Below, in pieces: positions 7,796 through 15,950 of a stretch of 29,558 nt of DNA; position 1 is the first letter of the stretch; each line of letters starts with the position of its first letter. Source of the stretch: JAQVSH01 sp964349835 (GTDB lineage Bacteria; Bacteroidota; Bacteroidia; Bacteroidales; UBA4181); contig CAYGID010000024.1 in assembly GCA_964349835.1 (NCBI GenBank), forward strand, positions 1 to 29,558, written 5' to 3'. The notes beneath the pieces are model-generated. The model did not search any database. It was not told the origin of the DNA and was given only the letters and a program-made list of their open reading frames with translations. A program made the position numbers and the translations under genes.

Positions 7796-8686
7796 TTAGT
7801 TAAAGAAGATGGCTACTCCTGCCACGCTGATAATGGCTCCAGCCCATTCCGATTTGGTAACCGGCTGTTTAAAAAGGAGTACAGAGGGGATAATTATGAA
7901 GATGGGTACCAGTGCCATAATCGAGGAGGCAATCCCCGTGTCGGTGTGTTGAACCGCGTAGAGCGAGAGGGATACTCCGATAACCGGGCCAAAGAGACTG
8001 CCCAGAAAGATGTAGAGGAGGCTTTCGGTATTTCGCACTGCTGAGCGGATGAGCGGCCCTTTTTGAAGGAGAAATGTGGCTGCCAGAAAAAAAGCCAACC
8101 CCGAAATGGTGCGGATTTGGGTGGCTGCCACGGCGTCGTAACTCTCTATGCCTATTTTGCTTAAAACAAGTCCCACGGCCTGTCCTGCCGCCCCGCCTAT
8201 AGCCAAAAGCAGCCCCTTGAGCGAAATTTTTTGGCCCTGCTCCGCTTTGCCACGCCGCCAGAAAACTAATGCAATACCGGCAACAATGAGGCTCATGGCA
8301 AAAAAGCTCATGGCTGAGAGTACCTCTCCCATAGTAATCCATGCAACCAGTGCCGAAATGGGGGGAACTAACGTCATAACCACCTGTGTGATTCTGGATC
8401 CGATTACCGTATAGGCCTTGAATAGGAACAAATCGCCCACGAAAAAACCCACAATCCCCGAAATCGACAGCCAGATCCACTGGTGCGAAGTGGCCCCCGT
8501 TGGCCAGAAGTGGCCCCGGTACATGAGTAAAAATGCACCCAACATGAATAGCGCCATCACCATCCTCACCACATTAGTGGCAAAGGAGCCGCTTAAGCGG
8601 CCCGCCCTCTCAAAAGACAGGGCGCTAATGGTCCAACATAAGGCGGTTGTGAGGGCGGCAAGCTCGCCAATATGTGTTACGGTCAT
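7796..8686 (-). CDS. EamA/DMT-family membrane transporter
   Basis: About 296 residues from the ATG at 8686 (MTVTHIGELAALTTALCW). The frame can be extended to a GTG at 8722, but that codon overlaps the -7 promoter box, so the shorter form is preferred. About ten hydrophobic segments form two similar halves, the duplicated EamA repeat of the drug/metabolite transporter superfamily. The first half starts ALTTALCWTISALSFERAG. The second starts with the segment LLLAIGGAAGQAVGLVLSKIG. The C-terminus has the usual PIFIIIPSVLLF and GAIISVAGVAIFF helices. The substrate cannot be read from sequence; metabolite export is typical of the family. It sits alone upstream of rplU, with its own promoter. Confidence 0.88.
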   Translation of the reverse strand: MTVTHIGELAALTTALCWTISALSFERAGRLSGSFATNVVRMVMALFMLGAFLLMYRGHFWPTGATSHQWIWLSISGIVGFFVGDLFLFKAYTVIGSRITQVVMTLVPPISALVAWITMGEVLSAMSFFAMSLIVAGIALVFWRRGKAEQGQKISLKGLLLAIGGAAGQAVGLVLSKIGIESYDAVAATQIRTISGLAFFLAATFLLQKGPLIRSAVRNTESLLYIFLGSLFGPVIGVSLSLYAVQHTDTGIASSIMALVPIFIIIPSVLLFKQPVTKSEWAGAIISVAGVAIFFN

Positions 8687-8721
8687 CGAAAATCGGGTAA
8701 AGGTGTGCTGCCAAAAGCGCA

Positions 8722-8729
8722 CAAAGATA
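8722..8729 (-). promoter_or_regulatory. -7 box upstream of the EamA transporter
   Basis: Minus-strand TATCTTTG is an exact TAnnTTTG match, about 36 bases before the chosen ATG at 8686. A partial -33 (TTTCG, 8749-8745) lies about 15 bases upstream. The box overlaps the GTG at 8722 that an automatic start call might pick. Confidence 0.55.
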
Positions 8730-8840
8730 CAAGAATCGCCGATTCGAAATTTATTTTTTCGGGGAGTGTAAAAAAAGATGCGAGTTTGGCAATGTTTTTG
8801 CGGAAAGCGAATAGTTCAACCTTATCTATTGTTTGTTATT

Positions 8841-9524
8841 ATGATGCTTCAGTGGATTATTTTCGGAGTGATTGCCCTTGTGAGCTGGGCTGTTAGTGAG
8901 ATATTAAAGTCGCGGTTCGAAGAGTACTCTAAGATTCCCACAAATTACGGTCTTACCGGAAAGGATGTGGCCGAAAAGATGTTGCGTGATGCCGGTATCT
9001 ACGACGTGAGGGTGGTTTCGGTGCCCGGTAGGCTTTCCGACCACTATAACCCCGTAGATAGAACCGTGAATCTCAGCCAGGTGGTTTACGGCCAGGCAAA
9101 TGTGGCCGCTGCGGCTGTTGCTGCCCACGAATGCGGACACGCCATCCAGCATGCGCGGGCTTTTGTTCCCCTTAGGATGCGTACGGCACTGGTTCCCGTT
9201 GTAAGTGTTTCTTCGCGCTGGCTTTCGTGGATTCTTTTGGCTGGCATGCTGCTGGTGAATCAGTTGGGCACCCAACTCCTTTTTGCGGGAATCGTGCTGT
9301 ACGGATTCACCACGCTCTTCAGTTTTATTACCCTTCCTGTTGAGATTGATGCCAGTAGGCGTGCGCTCACATGGCTGAATACGGCCGGGGTAACGGGTTA
9401 TGCAACCTATCCCAAGGCGCAATCGGCACTCCGGTGGGCCGCCTATACCTACGTTGTGGCAGCTCTCGGCTCGCTTGCAACCCTTATGTATTACATTATG
9501 GTTTACCTGAGTCGCAGAGACTAG
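8841..9524 (+). CDS. Membrane zinc metallopeptidase (YugP-like neutral zinc metallopeptidase)
   Basis: About 227 residues from the ATG at 8841 (8844 is equally possible). The earlier in-frame ATG at 8778 adds 21 residues unlike the family. The protein opens with a membrane helix (WIIFGVIALVSWAV). The soluble segment YGLTGKDVAEKMLRDAGI follows, then GRLSDHYNP and the zinc site HECGH (96-100) within AAVAAHECGHAIQHA. Two or three further membrane helices follow, and a conserved TLPVEIDASRRALTWL region. The family is predicted to be an integral-membrane peptidase; substrates are not established. It is convergent with the Gcr-like gene, 16 bases apart. The ATGATG start lacks a ribosome-binding site, as is usual here. 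Confidence 0.9.
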   Translation: MMLQWIIFGVIALVSWAVSEILKSRFEEYSKIPTNYGLTGKDVAEKMLRDAGIYDVRVVSVPGRLSDHYNPVDRTVNLSQVVYGQANVAAAAVAAHECGHAIQHARAFVPLRMRTALVPVVSVSSRWLSWILLAGMLLVNQLGTQLLFAGIVLYGFTTLFSFITLPVEIDASRRALTWLNTAGVTGYATYPKAQSALRWAAYTYVVAALGSLATLMYYIMVYLSRRD

Positions 9525-9540
9525 GTTCTCAGGCGACCGG

Positions 9541-11580
9541 CTATACAAAATCCTTTACTGTCCTTGGTTCGCGCGGGGGTAAAAGGAAGTCGGCAGGGTA
9601 TTTTTTGAGTAGTCGCCACAAGTAGCCGAAGAGAGGTTTGAATTGCGTTGTGTTGACTTTGCGCGATTTCATGGCCACCAACAGGGCAAGGGCAAAGCTG
9701 ACAAGGAAATTGATAAAGCCGATGCCGAGAATTCCTCCGAAAACCCAAAGAAATTCCGACAGCGGAAGGTCGAAATTGATTCCGTAGAGCCCAAAGGAGA
9801 AGCTACCCATAGAGATGGTTATATGCCGGATATCGAAGGGGAGACCGAAGATGTCGCCAAAAAACTTGGCGAACCCAAGAAAAAATCCGAGGCTGATGTT
9901 GCCCGCTACCCATCCCATGTTCTTTTTTACAAAGGTTGCCAGAGCCGTGAGGTTCTTTTTTCCCATCATCACCTTCAGGGTGGCGTGGCTCACCAGCCGC
10001 TGCACAATTTTGGACGAAAGCGTCCGATTGTCGACATAACCCGAGATGATTCCCGAAAGGAAAAGGAAGAAACCGGTTATGGAGGCGTAGAGTATGGTCA
10101 GGCTTTTGGTGGGATTCTGCATGTCGAGCAGGTGTTGCGCATATTCTCCTTCGGCCACTTTAAAGCCCAAGAGATCGCACAGATAGGCAAACAATAGCGA
10201 TAGCGGAAAGACGAGAGCCAGATTTCCGATAAAGGAGGCTGTCTGGCTTCTCCAAACCTGACTGATGGTTATGGCGAGAGCCGGGAGGTTGGGTCCGCCG
10301 AATTTTTGGCTGTCCATTGATGCTGCCACCGATGCCGCGGTCATGGCCGGCTGTTTAGTGGCAAGTGTTGCCCCGGTACTCTGAATGGCCAGGAAGCCAA
10401 TGCTGTAGTTGATACTGTGGGCCATTGCCTCCCAAAAGGGAGCCATTCGGATGTGGTGTGACAACACCTTTAGCAAACAGATAAAGGAGATAATAACCCC
10501 TCCCCAGGCTGCCGAGATATACATCTTTACGTAGTCGACCCACTGGGTAGTGATGTATTTCTCGCCGGTCGACCGGACATGTTCTGTGATTTGGAATGCA
10601 ACCAACTGAAGGTTCTCATTCAAGTACTTCCGGATGCCTGTTCGGCTGTTTTCCGTTTCGACCAGCTGTTTAAAGAGTTGCACCGTTTTTACGGGATTCA
10701 ACGGATCCTTACCCTCCAACAGATTTACAATCATCAGCATTCGGCGGAGAATTTGATCCAGCCTTACCATGGCGTGGGTCTGTCGAAGCGAAACCCCCAG
10801 CGCAGAGTTTTTTCTGTGCATCAGGGTAAGGCTTTTCTGGCAGGCGATAAGGGCTTCCCTGAAGTGGACGAAAAATGATTCCGGGAATACCCGCTCCCCG
10901 ATATCGCCCTGTTCGGGCCGGGCGAATCGGGGGTCGGAGCCTGTCAGGATTTTATTCTGTTGCACAAAGGGATTTAATGCCAGGCTCTTTTTCCCGTGCC
11001 TGTCCGAAATATCGGGATCAATGCCAATCGAAACCGTCCGGTAGGAGAGAATGTAGAGCGCCTCCCTTAGTTCTGCGGCAAAACGCCCCTGAGTTGTATC
11101 AATCCGGATATGGGCATGAACAAAAAAACGGGCCCATTCTTTATCACTAATTCCGCTAACCCACCTATAATCATTTGTTTCGAAAAACAGCGACTGAATA
11201 AAGAAAGAGAGGCTGTTCGTTTCGGCAAGAGGAGGCAGAATCTTGTGCTTTATTCTCCTCACCAAACCCACCCATCCCGGAAGGGCAGAGTCGATTCCGC
11301 TGTCGGAAAAGGTTTCGCGGACGGATATCTCCTGAAACAGGCCGAGCAGCATCTGCTTGAAGCGGGAGGCCAGAAGGGTGTCGTTATCAAGAAAATAGGT
11401 AATCCTTTGAAGCCTTTCGGCCGAGAAATCGGCATGGAATCTTCGTGGCGGACGGATTACACATACAAGTTGAATCAGAAGCTCCAGGGCATCATCTCCT
11501 TCTCCTTCAAAGGTTTTCATCTCTTGAAGGATGGCCAATAGTTGTTCCTCATTCAGGTCGAGATGGCTGGACTTTGGCAT
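9541..11580 (-). CDS. Gcr-family membrane protein (annotated in databases as 'site-specific recombinase')
   Basis: 679 residues from the ATG at 11580 (MPKSSHLDLNEEQLL). The frame stays open to 11952 but the extra 124 residues are the antisense of the kinase gene. The N-terminal half (1-350) is soluble and mainly helical. The C-terminal half has about five to seven hydrophobic segments (roughly 355-372, 386-402, 448-468, 495-515, 558-578, 586-604, 611-636). The segment GLPFDIRHITIS, after LGFFLGF, is the hallmark of the Neisseria Gcr family. That family is labelled a site-specific recombinase, but no tyrosine or serine recombinase motif is visible, and the membrane segments make that role doubtful. 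It is divergent from the PfkB-type kinase. Confidence 0.75.
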   Translation of the reverse strand: MPKSSHLDLNEEQLLAILQEMKTFEGEGDDALELLIQLVCVIRPPRRFHADFSAERLQRITYFLDNDTLLASRFKQMLLGLFQEISVRETFSDSGIDSALPGWVGLVRRIKHKILPPLAETNSLSFFIQSLFFETNDYRWVSGISDKEWARFFVHAHIRIDTTQGRFAAELREALYILSYRTVSIGIDPDISDRHGKKSLALNPFVQQNKILTGSDPRFARPEQGDIGERVFPESFFVHFREALIACQKSLTLMHRKNSALGVSLRQTHAMVRLDQILRRMLMIVNLLEGKDPLNPVKTVQLFKQLVETENSRTGIRKYLNENLQLVAFQITEHVRSTGEKYITTQWVDYVKMYISAAWGGVIISFICLLKVLSHHIRMAPFWEAMAHSINYSIGFLAIQSTGATLATKQPAMTAASVAASMDSQKFGGPNLPALAITISQVWRSQTASFIGNLALVFPLSLLFAYLCDLLGFKVAEGEYAQHLLDMQNPTKSLTILYASITGFFLFLSGIISGYVDNRTLSSKIVQRLVSHATLKVMMGKKNLTALATFVKKNMGWVAGNISLGFFLGFAKFFGDIFGLPFDIRHITISMGSFSFGLYGINFDLPLSEFLWVFGGILGIGFINFLVSFALALLVAMKSRKVNTTQFKPLFGYLWRLLKKYPADFLLPPREPRTVKDFV

Positions 11581-11590
11581 ATGTATAGAA

Positions 11591-11624
11591 TTGGCGCAAG
11601 ATAAAAAAAAACCGGTTATCTTTG
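11591..11624 (+). promoter_or_regulatory. Promoter of the PfkB-family kinase
   Basis: TTGG (11591-11594), about 22 bases, then TATCTTTG (11617-11624), an exact TAnnTTTG. The predicted start near 11631 lies 20 bases before the ATG at 11651. It lies wholly within the 70-base divergent spacer to the Gcr-like gene. Confidence 0.6.
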
Positions 11625-11650
11625 TTGCCCACCTGGCCAGATTGGCTGTA

Positions 11651-12649
11651 ATGAAAACCTTCGACATGAGAATTTTGGGGATTGGTTCGGCCTTGGTCGA
11701 TGTCTTGTTCCGGCTGCCACACGACACGTTTCTTGAACGTTTAGGCCTTGCCAGGGGCAGTATGACGCTTGTAGACAGCCTTACCTCCAACAAGATTTTG
11801 AACGCCTTTGTGAATGAACGGTTTACAGAGATGTCGGGAGGATCAGCCGCCAATACGGTGTGCGGGTTGGCGCAGTTGGGCTCTTCGGCCGGATTTTTCG
11901 GGAAAACCGGCAGCGATCGATTGGGCTCTTTTTTTTCAGAAGAACTGAACATGTCGGGGGTGGTTCCTCATCTGATAACCTCGGCCTCTGAACCCACCGG
12001 GTTGGCCGTTACCTTTATCTCGCCCGACTCGGAGAGAACCTTTGCTACCTGTCTGGGTGCAGCCTCTATGATGACCCCCGAAGAGCTCACCCCTGCGTTG
12101 TTCCGGGACTACGATCTGGTTCATCTGGAAGGCTATTTGGTTTTTAACCCGACGCTTCTGGCTCGTATTGTTGAGTTGGCAAAACAGGAGGGGTTGATGG
12201 TTTCGCTCGATATGGCCAGCTTCAACGTGGTGGATGATAATCTTCCCCTTTTTCGTCAATTGGTTTACGAAACGGCCGATTTTGTCTTTGCCAATGAGCA
12301 GGAGGCGGCCGCTTTTACCGGAAAGAATCCCGAAGATTCGCTCCGTGATCTGGCCGGGTCGGGTCGGGTTGCCGTTGTTAAAATTGGAAAAGATGGTTCA
12401 CTGGTTGCCAGGAACAGGGAGGTGGTTAAGGTGCCAGCCCGTCCGGCAAATGTGGTCGATACCACCGGTGCAGGCGATCTCTATGCTGCCGGATTTCTTC
12501 ACGGTATCGACAAGGGGGCTTCTTTGTCGGTTTGTGCAGCTATCGGATCAGTTGTGGCTTCGCGCGTTATAGAGGCTCCCGGGGCTAAAATTGCGCATGA
12601 TGGCTGGGCATCGGTCAGACGCGAAGTGGCGCAGTTACTGAAAGGCTGA
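11651..12649 (+). CDS. PfkB-family carbohydrate/nucleoside kinase (adenosine-kinase-like)
   Basis: 332 residues from the ATG at 11651 (MKTFDMRILGIGSALVDVL). Upstream in-frame codons back to 11531 lie before the promoter and are antisense to the Gcr-like gene. The ribokinase fold is evident from GIGSALVD at the N-terminus, the GGSAANT substrate motif, and the PfkB signature DTTGAGDLYAAGFL near residue 275, which carries the catalytic Asp and anion-hole GAGD. Conserved NEQEAAAFTG and VVKIGKDGS precede it. The closest type is the adenosine kinase/sugar kinase group common in Bacteroidota, but the substrate (nucleoside or sugar) is not certain. It is convergent with the deoxynucleoside kinase gene, 13 bases apart. 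Confidence 0.88.
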   Translation: MKTFDMRILGIGSALVDVLFRLPHDTFLERLGLARGSMTLVDSLTSNKILNAFVNERFTEMSGGSAANTVCGLAQLGSSAGFFGKTGSDRLGSFFSEELNMSGVVPHLITSASEPTGLAVTFISPDSERTFATCLGAASMMTPEELTPALFRDYDLVHLEGYLVFNPTLLARIVELAKQEGLMVSLDMASFNVVDDNLPLFRQLVYETADFVFANEQEAAAFTGKNPEDSLRDLAGSGRVAVVKIGKDGSLVARNREVVKVPARPANVVDTTGAGDLYAAGFLHGIDKGASLSVCAAIGSVVASRVIEAPGAKIAHDGWASVRREVAQLLKG

Positions 12650-12662
12650 CCAGCCGTCCGGC

Positions 12663-13274
12663 TCAGAAGAGCCCGTGAATCACAGCATCGATTTTATTGA
12701 TAATCTGTCTTAAATCTTCGGGTCGCTCCGAAAATTGGCATTGGTCTACATCTACGATTAGCAGTCGTCCGGGATATTTTCCTATCCATGCCTCATACCG
12801 CTCATTAAGCCGGTGCAGATAATCGAGTCGGATGGAGGTTTCGAATTTTCTCCCTCTTTTTTGAATTTGCGAAACCAGTGTGGGAACCGATGCCCTGAGG
12901 TAGATGGTGAGATCGGGTCTTTTAATGACCGAAGCAATCTGCTCAAAAAGATGGAGATAGGTATCGAAGTCTCTCTTCGACATCAGACCCATCTCGAAGA
13001 GGTTGGGTGCAAAAATGGCCACATCTTCGTAAAGCGTGCGGTCTTGAATCACCACCTGTTGTGAATTGGCAATGCTCAGCAGATGCTGGAACCTCCGACT
13101 CAGCAGGTAGACCTGCAGATTGAACGACCACTTCTGCATGTCGTCGTAAAAATCATGCAGATAAGGGTTCTCTTCGACCCGTTCGTAATGGGGTTCCCAA
13201 TGGTAGTGTTTTGCAAGCAATGAGGTCAGAGTGGTTTTCCCCGACCCGATATTTCCCGCGATGGCGATATGCAT
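12663..13274 (-). CDS. Deoxynucleoside kinase (dNK/dGK-dCK family)
   Basis: 203 residues. The P-loop GNIGSGKT is at residues 7-14. The family's DRS-like motif DRT is at 78-80, followed by YEDVAIFA. The LID region contains QKRGRKFE with the arginine expected to contact ATP phosphates. These fit bacterial deoxyadenosine/deoxyguanosine-type salvage kinases that phosphorylate deoxynucleosides to dNMPs. It is distinct from thymidine kinase Tdk. The gene starts 11 bases after the GH3-family gene and is last in the ftsX-led cluster. Which deoxynucleoside is preferred cannot be told. Confidence 0.9.
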   Translation of the reverse strand: MHIAIAGNIGSGKTTLTSLLAKHYHWEPHYERVEENPYLHDFYDDMQKWSFNLQVYLLSRRFQHLLSIANSQQVVIQDRTLYEDVAIFAPNLFEMGLMSKRDFDTYLHLFEQIASVIKRPDLTIYLRASVPTLVSQIQKRGRKFETSIRLDYLHRLNERYEAWIGKYPGRLLIVDVDQCQFSERPEDLRQIINKIDAVIHGLF

Positions 13275-13285
13275 ATTGATCTGAA

Positions 13286-14818
13286 TTAAGGCTCCACGTT
13301 TGCTTCTGCTAAGATAGCATCAAGATAGGTACGGTGGTTGCTTAACCGGGGTACTTTATTCTGTCCGCCCAACTTTCCTCTGCGGTTCATCCAGCTATAG
13401 AAGGTTCCTTTGGGTAACGACCTCACAATGGGCATTCGCAGAGTTATGCTCTTCTCTCGCTTTGCCTCGTAATCGGAATTCAGCTCGCAGAGGGCCGCAT
13501 CGAGAATCCGGGTAAACTCCTCGAGCGAGGAGGGTTCGGTCTCGAATTCGATGAGCCATTCATGTGCCCCATTACTCTTTTCGTCCATGAAGACCGGACC
13601 TGCCGTATATTCCGAAATGACCGCCCCCGTTGCCTTGCAGGCCTCTTGCAGACCCCTCTCGGCATTATCAATCATCAACTCTTCGCCAAAAACATTGATA
13701 TGATGTTTTGTGCGCCCCGTTATCCGTAACTTGTATGGAGAGACCGACGAAAAGACAACGGTATCACCCAGAAAATAGCGCCATAGCCCTGAGTTGGTCG
13801 AAATCACAATGGCATAGTTTTCGCCCGGCTTAACACCCCACAGGGGTAAAACCTCAGGATTTTCCCTATCGACCTGGTCGATAGGGATAAATTCGTAGAA
13901 TACCCCTATGTCGAGCATCAGCAGCATGTCGCGCGAGGAGAGATCGTCCTGCAGGGCAAAGAATCCTTCAGAAGCGTTATAGGTCTCCATGTAATGCATG
14001 CCCGCAACCGGGAACAGCTTTTGGTATTGGGCTCTGTAGGGTTCAAAGCTGACACCTCCGTGGATAAAGAGTTCCATCTCGGGCCAAATTTCAGAAATAG
14101 AGCTCTTGCCCGTGTGGGCCAGCAGATGTTTCATCAGATTCAGGTTCCAGGAAGGGACGCCGGCAAATGCCGTAACCCGCTCTTTTAGTACGGATTTGCA
14201 GATTGCCTCCAACTTCTTCTCCCATTCGGGTATCAGAGCAATCTCCTTCGAAGGGGTTCTGAAATAACCGGCCCAATCTTTAAGATTTTGAATCATGATA
14301 GCCGAAAGGTCGCCGTAGTGGCTGCCGGAGTGGTCGGCATCAATCTTGTGGCTCCCACCCAGCGTCATGGTTTTACCCGAGAAGAGGCGCGATTGCGAAT
14401 TTTGGTCGAGATAGAGAGCCAGTATATCTTCGGCTCCCCGAAAGTGATTATGGGTGAGCGCCTTGGTGGTTACGGGGATAAACTTACTCTTGTCGTTTGT
14501 AGTGCCCGACGATCTGGCAAACCAAACCGTGTTACCCGGCCATAGGATATCTTTTTCGCCGCTTCGGGCTCTCTCAATCCAAGGCTGCGCCATTTCGTAG
14601 GTTTGCAGAGGTACCGATGCATGGAATGTTTCGTAGGATCCCGATGCGGCATAACTATATCTGCGGCCCCACTCAGTAGCAGAGGCCTGTTTGAGCAGAT
14701 CGCGCAAAGTTTTTAACTGCACCTCCTCCGGGTGGCGACGAAAATAATCTATCTGTTGCAGCCTGTTATGGTTCTTAACCAGCAGGAGCGATGAGAGCGG
14801 ATCCCTCATAACTGCCAA
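13286..14818 (-). CDS. GH3 auxin-responsive-promoter family protein (acyl-adenylating)
   Basis: 510 residues. The ATP-binding motif SSGTTNDKSK is at about 103-112. Later come METYNASEGFF and YRFFLGDTV-like YFLGDTVVF, the standard GH3/firefly-luciferase-fold motifs. A C-terminal conserved LGGQNKVPRL segment matches bacterial GH3 proteins. Plant GH3 enzymes adenylate hormone acids and join them to amino acids. The role of bacterial homologues is unknown. Starts are possible at 14818 or 14809 (MAVM). It begins 3 bases after the queA stop, so it is translated from the same transcript. Its position between queA and a deoxynucleoside kinase gives no direct clue to its substrate. Confidence 0.9.
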   Translation of the reverse strand: MAVMRDPLSSLLLVKNHNRLQQIDYFRRHPEEVQLKTLRDLLKQASATEWGRRYSYAASGSYETFHASVPLQTYEMAQPWIERARSGEKDILWPGNTVWFARSSGTTNDKSKFIPVTTKALTHNHFRGAEDILALYLDQNSQSRLFSGKTMTLGGSHKIDADHSGSHYGDLSAIMIQNLKDWAGYFRTPSKEIALIPEWEKKLEAICKSVLKERVTAFAGVPSWNLNLMKHLLAHTGKSSISEIWPEMELFIHGGVSFEPYRAQYQKLFPVAGMHYMETYNASEGFFALQDDLSSRDMLLMLDIGVFYEFIPIDQVDRENPEVLPLWGVKPGENYAIVISTNSGLWRYFLGDTVVFSSVSPYKLRITGRTKHHINVFGEELMIDNAERGLQEACKATGAVISEYTAGPVFMDEKSNGAHEWLIEFETEPSSLEEFTRILDAALCELNSDYEAKREKSITLRMPIVRSLPKGTFYSWMNRRGKLGGQNKVPRLSNHRTYLDAILAEANVEP

Positions 14819-14821
14819 CGA

Positions 14822-15871
14822 TTACAATATAAGCATCGCATCGCCATAGGTGCCAAAGCGATACTTCTCGCGGATGGCAACCTGGTAGGCTTCCGTAAGC
14901 GCATCAAACCCTGCAAAGGCCGAAACCATCATCAGCAGGGTTGAGAGCGGAAGGTGAAAATTGGAGACCATGCTGGTAGGGATGGCTAGTTCGTAGGGAG
15001 GGAAGATAAATTTATTAGTCCAGCCATTAAACGGCTTTAGTCTGTTTGTGGTGGAAACCGAACTTTCGAGGGTTCTCAATACGGTGGTGCCCACAGCGCA
15101 AACTTGCGATTTCCGGTCTTTGGCGCTGTTTACAATCCGGACAGCCTCATCGTCGATGTCAATCTGTTCGGAATCCATTTTGTGCTTTGTGAGATCTTCC
15201 ACATCGACCGACCGGAAACTTCCCAGCCCCACATGGAGCGTAATCTCGGCCCTTTCGACGCCCTTGATTTCGAGCCTTTTTAATAATTCGCGGCTAAAAT
15301 GAAGTCCGGCCGTGGGGGCAGCCACTGCTCCTTCGTGCTTGGCAAAGATGGTTTGGTAACGCTCGCGATCTTCGGGTGTGGTGGCCCGCGAAATGAACCT
15401 GGGCAGGGGCGTCTCTCCGAGAGAGTAGAGGGTTGTCTTGAAATCCTCGTAGGTACCGTCAAATAGAAAACGAAGGGTTCTTCCCCGCGAGGTGGTATTG
15501 TCGATTACTTCGGCAACCATCACATCGTCTTCGCCAAAATAGAGCTTGTTTCCAATCCGGATCTTTCTGGCGGGGTCAACCAAAACATCCCATAAGCGCT
15601 GTTCGCGATTGAGCTCGCGCAGCAAAAAAACCTCAATCTCGGCTCCGGTCTTCTCTTTGTTGCCAAATAAACGGGCAGGAAACACTTTCGTGTTATTAAA
15701 GACCATCACGTCGCCCTCCGAAAAATATGTTATGATATCCTTAAAAATCTTGTGCTCAATTTTACCGGAATTCCGGTGTAATACCATTAACCGTGATTCA
15801 TCCCTGTGGGAAGCCGGATATTGCGCAATGAGTTCCTGGGGAAGGTCGAATTGGTACTGAGACAGTTTCAT
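14822..15871 (-). CDS. queA: tRNA preQ1(34) S-adenosylmethionine ribosyltransferase-isomerase
   Basis: 349 residues, normal length. QueA transfers and isomerises the ribose of SAM onto preQ1 at tRNA position 34, giving epoxyqueuosine. Recognisable segments are the N-terminal FDLPQELIAQYPASHRDESR, VFNNTKVFPARLFG, the hallmark GAVAAPTAGLHFS, LHVGLGSFRSV, and a C-terminal FHLPLSTLLMMVSAF. It follows truB after 79 untranslated bases containing an imperfect hairpin (15905-15946). It is followed after 3 bases by the GH3 gene. Two tRNA-modification genes are thus adjacent. Confidence 0.97.
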   Translation of the reverse strand: MKLSQYQFDLPQELIAQYPASHRDESRLMVLHRNSGKIEHKIFKDIITYFSEGDVMVFNNTKVFPARLFGNKEKTGAEIEVFLLRELNREQRLWDVLVDPARKIRIGNKLYFGEDDVMVAEVIDNTTSRGRTLRFLFDGTYEDFKTTLYSLGETPLPRFISRATTPEDRERYQTIFAKHEGAVAAPTAGLHFSRELLKRLEIKGVERAEITLHVGLGSFRSVDVEDLTKHKMDSEQIDIDDEAVRIVNSAKDRKSQVCAVGTTVLRTLESSVSTTNRLKPFNGWTNKFIFPPYELAIPTSMVSNFHLPLSTLLMMVSAFAGFDALTEAYQVAIREKYRFGTYGDAMLIL

Positions 15872-15904
15872 GGACTATTTTTTTAATGAATTCAATTAAG
15901 TGTA

Positions 15905-15946
15905 GGCATCTAACAACACCCGATACCGCTATTTTGTTCGGATGCC
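15905..15946 (-). other. Imperfect hairpin between truB and queA
   Basis: GGCATC (15905-15910) pairs with GATGCC (15941-15946). Inside, AACAA (15912-15916) pairs with TTGTT (15934-15938), separated by a small internal loop. It lies in the truB-queA intercistronic region, just after the truB stop. No T run follows on the minus strand, so it is not a classical terminator; RNA processing or transcript stability is possible. Confidence 0.35.
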
Positions 15947-15950
15947 GCGG

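Noticed and set aside
11596..11603. Possible -7 box TATCTTGC for the Gcr-like gene on the minus strand
   Set aside because: It differs from TAnnTTTG at two of the last bases and has no -33 partner.
11581..11952. 124-residue N-terminal extension of the Gcr-like protein
   Set aside because: It is the antisense of the PfkB kinase gene and its promoter region. The ATG at 11580 begins the conserved part.
12652..12663. AGCCG-TC-CGGCT inverted repeat between the PfkB kinase and deoxynucleoside kinase genes
   Set aside because: It is short, has no T run and partly overlaps a stop codon, so a terminator role is not supported.
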